NCBI RefSeq assembly: GCF_002160515.1
Contig: NZ_NFKS01000019.1
Span: forward strand, 1-55,287
Length of the DNA stretch: 55,287 nt
Source: Anaeromassilibacillus sp. An172
Lineage (GTDB): Bacteria; Bacillota; Clostridia; Oscillospirales; Acutalibacteraceae
Direction: 5' to 3'
Part shown: in pieces, positions 34,974-42,020 of the stretch
How the letters are laid out: each line of letters begins with the position of its first letter
Position numbering within the stretch: position 1 is the stretch's first letter
Made by a program: the position numbers and the translations under genes
Notes under the pieces: model-generated
The model's input: only the letters and a program-made list of their open reading frames with translations
Told to the model about the DNA's origin: nothing
Databases searched by the model: none

Positions 34974-35396
34974 TTAAATGAACAATACTCTTACAGAACC
35001 GGCTTCGCCGTCTGCAACATAGTATGCACGGTTGTCCTCAGGCTTAACATAAATCTTAAGGTCTGTTACGTCTTTGCCGTAGCTGCCCTTAACGAGTCTT
35101 ACGATTTCTTCGCCGGAAACCTGAACTCCGTTGTACTCAACAAAAATTTCTGTTGTTGCAGCAGGAGCAGCAACTTCAGCTGCCTCTTCTTTCTTAGCAG
35201 CTTTCTTAGTTGTAGTTTTCTTTGTTGCAGCCTTTTTTGTTGTTTTCTTAGCAGTTGCCTTTGCAGGAGCAGCAACCTCTTCTACCTTTGTATCAGCAGC
35301 GGTAACTGTCTCAACAGCCTCTTCTGCCTTTACAGCTTCAACCTTTGCTGTTTCTGTCTTTGCAGCCTCAGGAGCTGTCTTCTTTGTAGTTGCCAT
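34974..35396 (-). CDS. Histone-like Lys/Ala-rich protein with DUF6465 domain
   Basis: A 140-residue protein in two parts. Residues 1-~82 are a repetitive Lys/Ala/Thr/Glu tail with H1-like runs (KKTTKKAATKKTTTKKAAKK). Residues ~83-140 form a compact domain (EIFVEYNGVQVSGEEIVRLVKGSYGKDVTDLKIYVKPEDNRAYYVADGE) that matches my memory of DUF6465. A DNA-, RNA- or polyphosphate-binding role is suggested by the tail but not shown. GAGGG lies upstream of the ATG. A perfect consensus promoter precedes it and a strong terminator follows, so it is probably abundant and monocistronic. Confidence 0.82.
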   Translation of the reverse strand: MATTKKTAPEAAKTETAKVEAVKAEEAVETVTAADTKVEEVAAPAKATAKKTTKKAATKKTTTKKAAKKEEAAEVAAPAATTEIFVEYNGVQVSGEEIVRLVKGSYGKDVTDLKIYVKPEDNRAYYVADGEAGSVRVLFI

Positions 35397-35486
35397 TGGT
35401 TTTACCCTCTTTCATTAAAAACTTTCTACTTTTGAATCCACAATTCTTCCTTGAAAATACAGGCCATCCCTAACCTGTTAATATGA

Positions 35487-35515
35487 ATTATATATTTATT
35501 TTTTTGTATTGTCAA
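35487..35515 (-). promoter_or_regulatory. Consensus promoter of the DUF6465 gene
   Basis: On the minus strand: TTGACA (35515-35510), 17 bp, TATAAT (35492-35487), both perfect. The leader would be about 85 bases. Apart from the 5S promoter this is the only perfect match to consensus I found in the window. Confidence 0.88.
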
Positions 35516-35867
35516 ATCTCTTGTGAATTTTCAGCATTTCCCATAAATTTGCGAACCTTACGGTTTGTTTTTACTGCATGATAACATTATTATTTTGTTG
35601 CATATGAGTTTTTTTTCACAAATTCCACGATGACGGTGACTGCCGATAATATTTAACTGAAAAATTACTGATACACTGATTTTTTCGGTGATTTTTGTAA
35701 GTTTTTTCAGCAATATTCTTTTATGTGTAAAATACTTAAACACATAAAATTTACCTAAAAATAACGAATGAAAAACAGAGTTTTTACAAAATTCTTAATG
35801 TGATGTATAAATATAAAAATCGACCAAAAACCCGGCAAAAATGGATTGTTTCTTAGAAGAAAACACA
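35516..35867. other. AT-rich intergenic stretch, no gene seen
   Basis: Between two divergent promoters. No open frame with a ribosome-binding site, no array unit and no recognisable RNA gene is seen. Confidence 0.55.
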
Positions 35868-35896
35868 TTGACAATAAAGCCGTGATAGTATAAAAT
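35868..35896 (+). promoter_or_regulatory. Promoter of mgtE
   Basis: TTGACA (35868-35873), 17 bp and TAAAAT (35891-35896). Transcription should start near 35903, leaving a leader of about 230 bases before mgtE that contains a small open frame and a terminator. Confidence 0.72.
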
Positions 35897-35939
35897 TATT
35901 TTGGTGCTTTAGGAACATTATAGAGTTATAAGCGCAAAT

Positions 35940-36058
35940 AAATAAAGTTTTGAAGGGGGATAAAAAATGGACGCTGGAAGTAGTGCAGGCGCTGTTCCCG
36001 GGCGAAGTAGCATCGGGAAAAAGCAGACGGATAAGTGTTTTTTGCGTCTGTTTTTTTC
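35940..36058 (+). promoter_or_regulatory. Candidate attenuator leader of mgtE
   Basis: The leader holds two short hairpins with similar loops (CGC-TGGAAGTAGTGCAG-GCG and CCCG-GGCGAAGTAGCAT-CGGG), followed by an intrinsic terminator (36019-36058) about 75 bases before mgtE. This is the layout of a metal- or translation-responsive attenuator. I do not recognise the M-box magnesium riboswitch. The GAAGTAGC loops faintly recall the manganese yybP-ykoY element, but its second conserved leg is not seen. The class is unknown. Confidence 0.55.
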
Positions 36059-36068
36059 TCTTGCCTAA
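35967..36068 (+). CDS. Possible 33-residue leader peptide upstream of mgtE
   Basis: An ATG with an excellent ribosome-binding site (AAGGGGG, seven bases upstream) opens a 33-codon frame rich in Gly and Ser at first and Leu/Phe at the end. It runs right through the leader terminator stem and stops just behind its T run. Ribosomes on this frame would disrupt the terminator, so translation could control read-through into mgtE. An alternative frame from TTG 35950 overlaps it; coding capacity is unproven and the frame may be a by-product of a structured RNA. Confidence 0.4.
   Translation: MDAGSSAGAVPGRSSIGKKQTDKCFLRLFFSLA
36019..36058 (+). terminator. Leader terminator upstream of mgtE
   Basis: CAGACG (36024-36029) pairs with CGTCTG (36045-36050), extended by the preceding A run against the seven-T run that follows. 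It lies in the mgtE leader, not behind a full gene, so it is probably conditional. Confidence 0.75.
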
Positions 36069-36133
36069 TATAACCCGAACGTGTCTTTACTTCCCAAGTT
36101 ATTTCTTAATCAAAAAGAATGGGAGGAAAAAGA

Positions 36134-37519
36134 ATGGAGAAAGTATCGGTTACAATCACTGAAACAATCAAGGTTCTCTTGGAAGAAAAGAAATTTCGAA
36201 CCTTGAGAGACATACTTACAACAATGAATTCCGCCGACTTGGCGGCACTTTTTGAAGAGCTTCAGGACGAAAAGATTACATTTCTTTTCAGAATGCTTCC
36301 AAAAGAGCTTGCGGCGGAAACCTTCGTCGAAATGGACGAGGATACACAGGAAATGCTCATCCACAGCTTCAGCGACAGCGAGCTTAAAGAAATCGTTGAC
36401 GAGCTTTATGTGGACGACGCCGTTGATATTATCGAGGAAATGCCTGCAAACGTTGTAAAGAGAATTATCCGTCAGGCAGACCCGGAAACAAGAAAAGAAA
36501 TTAACGAGCTTTTGAAGTACCCTGAGGACAGCGCAGGTTCAATTATGACAACTGAGTTTGTCACACTGCGCCCGAAGATGACCGCCGAAGAGGCTATCAA
36601 AAGAATCAGAAGAACAGGTATCGACAAGGAAACAATTTACACCTGCTATGTTGCCGACGATAAAACCGGCAAGCTTGCGGGAATTATCTCCATAAGAACT
36701 TTGCTTATCGCCGAGGATGACGAAGTGGTTGAAGACCTTATGGAAACAAACGTGATTTCCGTAAACACCCTGGACGACCAGGAGGACGTTGCCCATCTGT
36801 TTAACAAATATAACTTCCTGGCTTTGCCTGTAGTTGATACTGAAAACCGTCTTGTTGGTATCGTTACAGTTGACGACGCTATCGACGTTATGGAAGAGGA
36901 AACCACGGAAGATATGCAGAAGATGGCTGCTATCACACCTACCGACAAGCCTTACTTAAAGGTTGGCGTTATTGAAACCTGGAAAAGCCGTATTCCTTGG
37001 CTTTTGGTTTTGATGATTTCCGCAACCTTTACCGGAATGATAATCACATTCTACGAGGACGCATTGGCAACCTCCGTTGTGCTTTCCGCATTTATTCCAA
37101 TGCTCATGGACACCGGCGGTAACTCGGGAAGTCAGGCTTCCGTTACTGTTATCCGAAGCCTTTCACTGGGCGAAATCGGATTTAAGGACGTTCCGAAAAT
37201 CATCTTCAAAGAATCGAGAGTTGCCATCCTCTGCGGAGCTGTGCTGGCTGTTGCGAACTTTGCAAAGATGATGCTCATCGACAACATGCTTATGTCAAAT
37301 CCGGCAGTAACTGTTCCGGTTGCAATGGTTGTTTGTCTTACACTTGTTGTCACCGTTTTTGTTGCCAAGATTATCGGATGTACATTGCCTTTGCTTGCAA
37401 AGAAAATCGGTTTCGACCCGGCAGTTATGGCAAGCCCGTTCATCACAACCCTGGTTGACGCAATTTCACTTTTTGTTTATTTCCAGATTGCAACACATCT
37501 TCTGGGAATACAGGTTTAA
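36134..37519 (+). CDS. mgtE: Magnesium transporter MgtE
   Basis: MgtE channel, 461 residues. The N domain (ITETIKVLLEEKKFRTLRDILTTMNSADLAALFEEL) is followed by two CBS domains (~135-255, including SAGSIMTTEFVTLRPKMTAEEAIKRIR) that sense cytosolic magnesium. Five membrane helices follow, with the pore/selectivity region DTGGNSGSQASVTVIRSLSLGEI. It imports Mg2+ and closes when the CBS dimer binds Mg2+. ATG 36134 has GGGAGG upstream; the frame could begin at 36119 but that ATG lies ahead of this site. The conditional-looking terminator in its leader suggests regulation by premature termination. Confidence 0.96.
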   Translation: MEKVSVTITETIKVLLEEKKFRTLRDILTTMNSADLAALFEELQDEKITFLFRMLPKELAAETFVEMDEDTQEMLIHSFSDSELKEIVDELYVDDAVDIIEEMPANVVKRIIRQADPETRKEINELLKYPEDSAGSIMTTEFVTLRPKMTAEEAIKRIRRTGIDKETIYTCYVADDKTGKLAGIISIRTLLIAEDDEVVEDLMETNVISVNTLDDQEDVAHLFNKYNFLALPVVDTENRLVGIVTVDDAIDVMEEETTEDMQKMAAITPTDKPYLKVGVIETWKSRIPWLLVLMISATFTGMIITFYEDALATSVVLSAFIPMLMDTGGNSGSQASVTVIRSLSLGEIGFKDVPKIIFKESRVAILCGAVLAVANFAKMMLIDNMLMSNPAVTVPVAMVVCLTLVVTVFVAKIIGCTLPLLAKKIGFDPAVMASPFITTLVDAISLFVYFQIATHLLGIQV

Positions 37520-37565
37520 AATTTAATATTAAAGAATTATCTCTTTTGTTCGGGACAAAATACAC

Positions 37566-38654
37566 ATGGTGATTTTAATGAAATTAAAACGATGTGCTTT
37601 CGGACAAAAGAGATTTGTTTTTAAAAGAAAAATTTCTCCCTCAAAAAGATTTTTTCAGGCTTTTTCAAAAGAGGAGCTGGAAAAGGATACAGACCTTTAT
37701 TCCGTGGATTTTAAAAGGGCTTTTGCCTTTTCCGCCGTGTCCCTTTGTGCCTATAACGGGGAGAAAATAAAAAACTGCCTTTCCTCCTGCGGTTTTACGG
37801 ATATAAGGCTTTACAACTACCGTGACAAAAACGGAGTAAAGCCCTGCGCCTTTGCTTTGGGAAAAAGAAAGCTTTCAAATTTTACCCTTGTGATGATTGC
37901 CGTAAGCGGAACGGTGAAAAAGCAGTGGTACAGTAATTTCGACCTTGGTGAAAAGAAGTTTCACCGAGGCTTTTACAACTGCTGTTTTGAAATAAAGAAA
38001 AACCTTTTGAAATATCTGGAAAAAGAAAAAATATCGGAACAAAATGTCAGGTTTTTCGTAACGGGCCACAGCCGTGGGGGAGCGGCGGCTAATCTTTTAG
38101 GTGTGTATCTTTCCGAGAAATACGGCAAGAAAAATGTCTGCTGTATAACCTTCGGTGCGCCAAACGTGGCTTTTTGCGTAGAAAATAAAAAAGATTACGA
38201 AAATATAGTGAATTTTGAAAATCAAAACGATATAATAACAGTATGTCCTCCCGGTCAGTGGGGTTTTGGCAAATACGGCAGAATAATTTCTTTGGGAGAA
38301 AAGCCGAAAACCGACCTGCGCCGTGATTTTTCCCGCTGCGCATGGGAAATCGCAAAGGACAGAAACGAATATTACAGACAAAGAATAACATCCGAAAAGG
38401 GGAAATCCTTTACCCTTTATGAATATTTCCGTGTGCTTGCCGGACTTATGTCGAAAAAATATCCCCTTGGAGAGGTTTCAAGGTTTATGCTTTCAATGAA
38501 CACAAAGCTTGAGCCTTTGTCAAAGCTTGTGTTGGGTGAGTACGGCGAAAATCCGGAAAACATAAAGCCCCAGGATGTAAACAACCTTGTATGCGTAAAA
38601 TCCCACATGGGTGAAACCTATTTAAAAAATATACTGGGACTGCTTTCCCAATGA
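37566..38654 (+). CDS. Lipase class 3-like alpha/beta hydrolase
   Basis: A 362-residue protein (348-ish residue core). The nucleophile elbow is FFVTGHSRGGAAANLL (S169 from the first ATG). A plausible acid follows in NQNDIITVCPP and a C-terminal histidine in VKSHMGETY, completing a lipase-3-type triad. No signal peptide is evident, and the basic N-terminus (KRCAFGQKRFVFKRK) suggests a cytoplasmic or membrane-peripheral enzyme. The substrate is unknown; similar proteins occur in many Clostridia. Start is uncertain: ATG 37566 and ATG 37578 both lack a good ribosome-binding site, and the start region lies inside a 14-bp inverted repeat (37539-37552 with 37601-37614). The dehydrogenase gene follows by 16 bases. 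Confidence 0.78.
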   Translation: MVILMKLKRCAFGQKRFVFKRKISPSKRFFQAFSKEELEKDTDLYSVDFKRAFAFSAVSLCAYNGEKIKNCLSSCGFTDIRLYNYRDKNGVKPCAFALGKRKLSNFTLVMIAVSGTVKKQWYSNFDLGEKKFHRGFYNCCFEIKKNLLKYLEKEKISEQNVRFFVTGHSRGGAAANLLGVYLSEKYGKKNVCCITFGAPNVAFCVENKKDYENIVNFENQNDIITVCPPGQWGFGKYGRIISLGEKPKTDLRRDFSRCAWEIAKDRNEYYRQRITSEKGKSFTLYEYFRVLAGLMSKKYPLGEVSRFMLSMNTKLEPLSKLVLGEYGENPENIKPQDVNNLVCVKSHMGETYLKNILGLLSQ

Positions 38655-38670
38655 AAGAAGGAATTAAAAA

Positions 38671-39639
38671 ATGAAAATAGTTATAACCGACGCACAGACA
38701 ATTACAAAAGGGGATATCTCCCTGGACTTTTTAAAAAAATACGGGGAAGTGGTGATATATCCACTGACCTCAAAAGAGGAAATCTCCGAAAGACTCAAGG
38801 ACGCAGACGCAGTAATCTGCAACAAAACACCCCTGAACAGAGAAACTCTGGCAGGGGCGGAAAAGCTCAAATACATAGGGCTTTTTGCCACAGGCTACAA
38901 CAATATAGACATTGACTACTGCAACGAAAAGGGAATAACCGTCTGCAACGCCGGAAGCTACTCCACCAACGCTGTTGCCCAGCACACCTTCGCCCTTATC
39001 CTTGAGCACTTCACACAGGTTGGAAAGTACAACGATTTTGTACAGCAGGGCGGCTGGAAAAACAGTCCCACATTTTCACCATTTGTATTTGACATAAACG
39101 AGCTTTGGGGCAAAACCATAGGTATAGTTGGCTACGGAAGCATAGGAAAGGCAGTGGGAAGAATTGCCCACGCTTTCGGAATGAATATTCTTGCCCATTC
39201 AAGAAATTTCAAAGAGGTTGAAAACGGAAAATTCTGTTCCCTTGACCAGCTTCTTCAAAACAGCGACATCGTAACAGTTCACTGTCCGTTAAACAAGGAC
39301 TCTGAAAAGATGTTTACAAAGGAAACCTTTAACAAAATGAAAAAGGGCGCATTTTTCGTGAACACCTCAAGAGGCGGCGTTCTCTGCGAAGAGGATTTAA
39401 AGGAAGCCTTGGAGAGCGGTCAGCTTTCCGGAGCCGGCATAGATGTTTTAGAAACAGAGCCGATGAAGCACGACTGCTGTCTGCTTGGTGTAAAAAACTG
39501 CATCATAACACCGCACATTGCCTGGGCACACTACGAAACAAGAATAAGGCTCATGGAAATAGTAGAGCACAACCTAAAATCCTTCATAAACGGAACCCCA
39601 ACCAACGTCGTTACTTTTATTTCCGGCGTGCAAAAGTAA
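38671..39639 (+). CDS. D-isomer-specific 2-hydroxyacid dehydrogenase (glycerate dehydrogenase-like)
   Basis: A 322-residue NAD-dependent dehydrogenase. The nucleotide site is KTIGIVGYGSIGKAVGRIA. The catalytic set is Arg in FVNTSRGGVL, Glu in VLETEPM and His in ITPHIAWAHYETR. It reduces 2-keto acids such as hydroxypyruvate, glyoxylate or pyruvate; hydroxypyruvate reductase is the closest impression, without proof. GGAATTAAAAAATG gives a moderate ribosome-binding site. The last seven residues (FISGVQK) and the stop codon are read from the first arm of hairpin array R11, so the repeat has replaced or extended the natural C-terminus. It is probably co-transcribed with the lipase-like gene. Confidence 0.92.
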   Translation: MKIVITDAQTITKGDISLDFLKKYGEVVIYPLTSKEEISERLKDADAVICNKTPLNRETLAGAEKLKYIGLFATGYNNIDIDYCNEKGITVCNAGSYSTNAVAQHTFALILEHFTQVGKYNDFVQQGGWKNSPTFSPFVFDINELWGKTIGIVGYGSIGKAVGRIAHAFGMNILAHSRNFKEVENGKFCSLDQLLQNSDIVTVHCPLNKDSEKMFTKETFNKMKKGAFFVNTSRGGVLCEEDLKEALESGQLSGAGIDVLETEPMKHDCCLLGVKNCIITPHIAWAHYETRIRLMEIVEHNLKSFINGTPTNVVTFISGVQK

Positions 39640-39953
39640 TTTTAAGAAATAAACGTCATTACACGCCGGGCGAAACCTTTTCCTTAATTTTGGGAATGGC
39701 TCGCTCTTTGTTGGGTCTGATTGTTTTTATTTCCGACCAGCAAATGCTGGATATAAAATTAACTCCCATTAAACGCCGGGCGAATTTTTTATATCCGACC
39801 TGCAAAAGATTACATTGTAATTTAACGCCTGCTCAGGTCGGGCGAGTTTTTTATTTCCGCCTTGCAAAACTTTACTTTAAAAATAAACATTATTTCAAGG
39901 CGGGCGAAACCTTTTCCGCAATCTTTGGAACGGTTTGCTCTCGATTGGGTTTT
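39615..39953 (+). repeat. Hairpin array R11 (four units, two caps) overlapping a coding end
   Basis: The first unit uses a rare foot pair, CCGGCGTG/CACGCCGG, and starts inside the preceding coding sequence. A cap follows (about 39669-39708). Then a decayed unit (left CCGACCAG, right foot ending CGCCGGGCG), a CCGACCTG/CAGGTCGG unit, a CCGCCTTG/CAAGGCGG unit, and a second cap (GGCGAAACC ... GGAACGGTTTGCTC). Confidence 0.88.
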
Positions 39954-39973
39954 GTTTTGAATATTATAATTTT

Positions 39974-40008
39974 ACAGCTGCGGTTATTTTACCGTGGCTG
40001 TTTTTATT
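39974..40008 (+). terminator. Terminator hairpin closing the R11 composite
   Basis: ACAGCTGCGGT (39974-39984) pairs with ACCGTGGCTGT (39991-40001) with two G-U pairs, followed by TTTTATTATT. It belongs to the recurrent terminal hairpin family and ends the lipase/dehydrogenase transcript. Confidence 0.8.
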
Positions 40009-40121
40009 ATTCTTTTATTGAATTATCTTTAACTATGGAAAAAATAAAAAAGAAATAAAAAATATATAACCGGCATATGATTTAACAACGCATATTACTC
40101 AAGGATTGGAGGGTAGTCATT

Positions 40122-40400
40122 GTGAAAGGCGTTGTTGAAGAACGTGCTGTAGAGCTTGGGGAATACATACTGGAAAACAAGGAGACCGTCAGAGCGGCGG
40201 CGAGAAAGTTCGGCATAAGCAAAAGCACAGTCCACAAGGACGTAAGTCAAAGGCTTAAAAAGCTCAATCCGGCTTTGTACAGCGAAGTAAAGAAAATTTT
40301 GGATATAAACAAATCCCAAAGGCATATACGTGGCGGTCTTGCCACTAAAAATAAATATTTAAAATTATCCATGTCAAAAAAATCATCAGGCGATATTTGA
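40122..40400 (+). CDS. spoIIID: Sporulation transcription regulator SpoIIID
   Basis: A 92-residue DNA-binding protein. VEERAVELGEYILENKETVRAAARKFGISKSTVHKDVSQRLKKLNPALYSEVKKIL matches SpoIIID, with the helix-turn-helix at AARKFGISKSTVHKDV and the conserved C-terminal HIRGGLATKNKY. SpoIIID tunes sigma-E and sigma-K genes in the mother cell. GTG 40122 has GGAGGG upstream. In known sporulators it is made from a sigma-E promoter; CATATT-like sequence lies at 40090-40095, but I could not settle a -35. It stands alone between array R11 and the M23 peptidase gene. Confidence 0.94.
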   Translation: MKGVVEERAVELGEYILENKETVRAAARKFGISKSTVHKDVSQRLKKLNPALYSEVKKILDINKSQRHIRGGLATKNKYLKLSMSKKSSGDI

Positions 40401-40460
40401 CCTAAACAGCTTAATATAAAGTCTATACTCCGTCAGCAAATTTTTAACAGTGAAAAAATA

Positions 40461-40489
40461 TTTACAAATTTGTAATTTTATTGTATAAT
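40461..40489 (+). promoter_or_regulatory. Promoter of the M23 peptidase gene
   Basis: TTTACA (40461-40466), 17 bp and TATAAT (40484-40489), about 85 bases before the ATG at 40573. Confidence 0.75.
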
Positions 40490-40572
40490 GAATTACAATT
40501 TAGTCAGTATTTTCGACTTTAAGAGGATTTAAAAGTTTTTATGCCGAAATTCGGCGGTTGACGGAGGAAAAA

Positions 40573-41871
40573 ATGAAGAAGTTCAAAAAATTACTTTGCC
40601 TTTTACTGGCTGCTGCCTGCATAACGTCCTTTATTGCATTTAATGCGGCGGCGGTAAGCCAAGACGAGCTTGACGCTTTGGAAGACAAACAGTCCGAGCT
40701 TGAAGAGGAGCAGGAAGAGCTTGACAAAGCCATGGAAGAGGCAAAAAAACAAATAGAGGATAAGGAAGCATATCTGGAAACAATCCGTGCTAAAATGGAT
40801 TCCGTAGAGCAGGAAATCGATACAATGCGAGAGAAAATCCAGCTCTATGAAGAGGAGATAGAAACCCTCAACGCTGAAATTGCTTCAAACGAACAGGAAA
40901 TTGAAGACGATTACGAGGTTCTCAGAAGCCGACTCAATGCTATTTACAAGTCCGGCAATGCTTCATCCCTGGAAATAATTTTAGGAGCTAAGGATTTTAA
41001 CGACTTTGTTGACAAGAGCGTTATTGTTGAGGCTGTAGGAAGATTTGATAAAAACCTTATCGACGGCTTGAATGATTCTATAAATGAAAAAAACACACTT
41101 ATAGAGGAAACTCAAAAAGCAAAAGATGAGGTTACCAAGACAAAGCAGGAACAGGAAGCAAAACTCGATGAGCTGGCACAGCTTGAAACAGAGGGAAAGG
41201 CTGTTATAGAAGAGCTTAGAACTCAGGTTGACGGCTATGAGGAAAGAGAAGCTGCCATTGCCGCAGAAAAAGATCAGCTTATGGATGAAATAGCCAAGTG
41301 GCATGAGGAATATGTAAAAGAACAGGAAGAACAGAAGAAGGAAGAGGAAAACTCATCCTCCGGCGGTTCATCTGACGGAGATTCTTCATCAGGCGGTTCA
41401 TCATCCGGTGGCTCTTCAGAGGGCGGCTCATCCTCAGGTGGTTCATCTGACGGCGGCTCTTCATCAGGAGAACCAACAGGCGGAAGTTATCTTTGGCCGG
41501 CACCGGGATGTACTGTTATAACCTCATATTGGGGCGATGGCAGAGCACACCAGGGTCTTGATATTGCATGTTACGGAAGCGCATACGGCAAACCTATTGT
41601 AGCGGCTGAATCAGGAACGGTTATCAGAGCAAACAAAACCGACGAATGGGGTTCAGGCTGGGGTTATCACATTATGATAGACCACGGCAGCGGATATGCT
41701 ACCCAGTATGCCCATTGCAGCCAGGTTCTTGTAGATGTAGGCGATTACGTTGAACGTGGTCAGCTTATCGGATATATCGGAAATACGGGAAATTCTTTCG
41801 GAGCTCACCTCCATTTTGAATGTTGGTACAACGGCGTAAGATATGACCCGGCTCCTACTTTGGGCTTATAA
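40573..41871 (+). CDS. Secreted M23 peptidoglycan hydrolase with coiled coil (EnvC/CwlO-like)
   Basis: A 432-residue exported cell-wall enzyme. A signal peptide (FKKLLCLLLAAACITSFIAFNAAA) precedes a long coiled coil (~30-250, Glu/Lys/Gln rich). A Ser/Gly linker of imperfect GGSS(S/D/E)G repeats (~260-305) leads to an M23 peptidase domain with zinc ligands H326 and D330 (HQGLD) and catalytic/zinc histidines H412 and H414 (HLHFE). Such proteins cut peptide cross-links, often under FtsEX control, although no ftsEX genes are next to it. ATG 40573 has GGAGG upstream. The linker is encoded by a short tandem DNA repeat (about 41357-41480) that could vary in length. Own promoter and terminator. Confidence 0.93.
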   Translation: MKKFKKLLCLLLAAACITSFIAFNAAAVSQDELDALEDKQSELEEEQEELDKAMEEAKKQIEDKEAYLETIRAKMDSVEQEIDTMREKIQLYEEEIETLNAEIASNEQEIEDDYEVLRSRLNAIYKSGNASSLEIILGAKDFNDFVDKSVIVEAVGRFDKNLIDGLNDSINEKNTLIEETQKAKDEVTKTKQEQEAKLDELAQLETEGKAVIEELRTQVDGYEEREAAIAAEKDQLMDEIAKWHEEYVKEQEEQKKEEENSSSGGSSDGDSSSGGSSSGGSSEGGSSSGGSSDGGSSSGEPTGGSYLWPAPGCTVITSYWGDGRAHQGLDIACYGSAYGKPIVAAESGTVIRANKTDEWGSGWGYHIMIDHGSGYATQYAHCSQVLVDVGDYVERGQLIGYIGNTGNSFGAHLHFECWYNGVRYDPAPTLGL

Positions 41872-41882
41872 AATGTAATTTT

Positions 41883-41920
41883 ACAGCGGCGAGGTAAAAA
41901 ACGCCGCTGTTCTTTTTTGT
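41883..41920 (+). terminator. Intrinsic terminator of the M23 peptidase gene
   Basis: ACAGCGGCG (41883-41891) pairs perfectly with CGCCGCTGT (41902-41910), followed by TCTTTTTTG. Confidence 0.88.
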
Positions 41921-42020
41921 ATATTCAATAACCAAAAGGCTAAAAATCACTGTTATTTTTGGTTTGACCGTGATATAATAAAACAACATGGTAAATTTTT
42001 TGAGAAAAGGAGGGTGAAAA

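Noticed and set aside
35900-36060. M-box magnesium riboswitch before mgtE
   Set aside because: The leader is too short (~120 bases before the terminator) and none of the M-box conserved blocks are recognisable.
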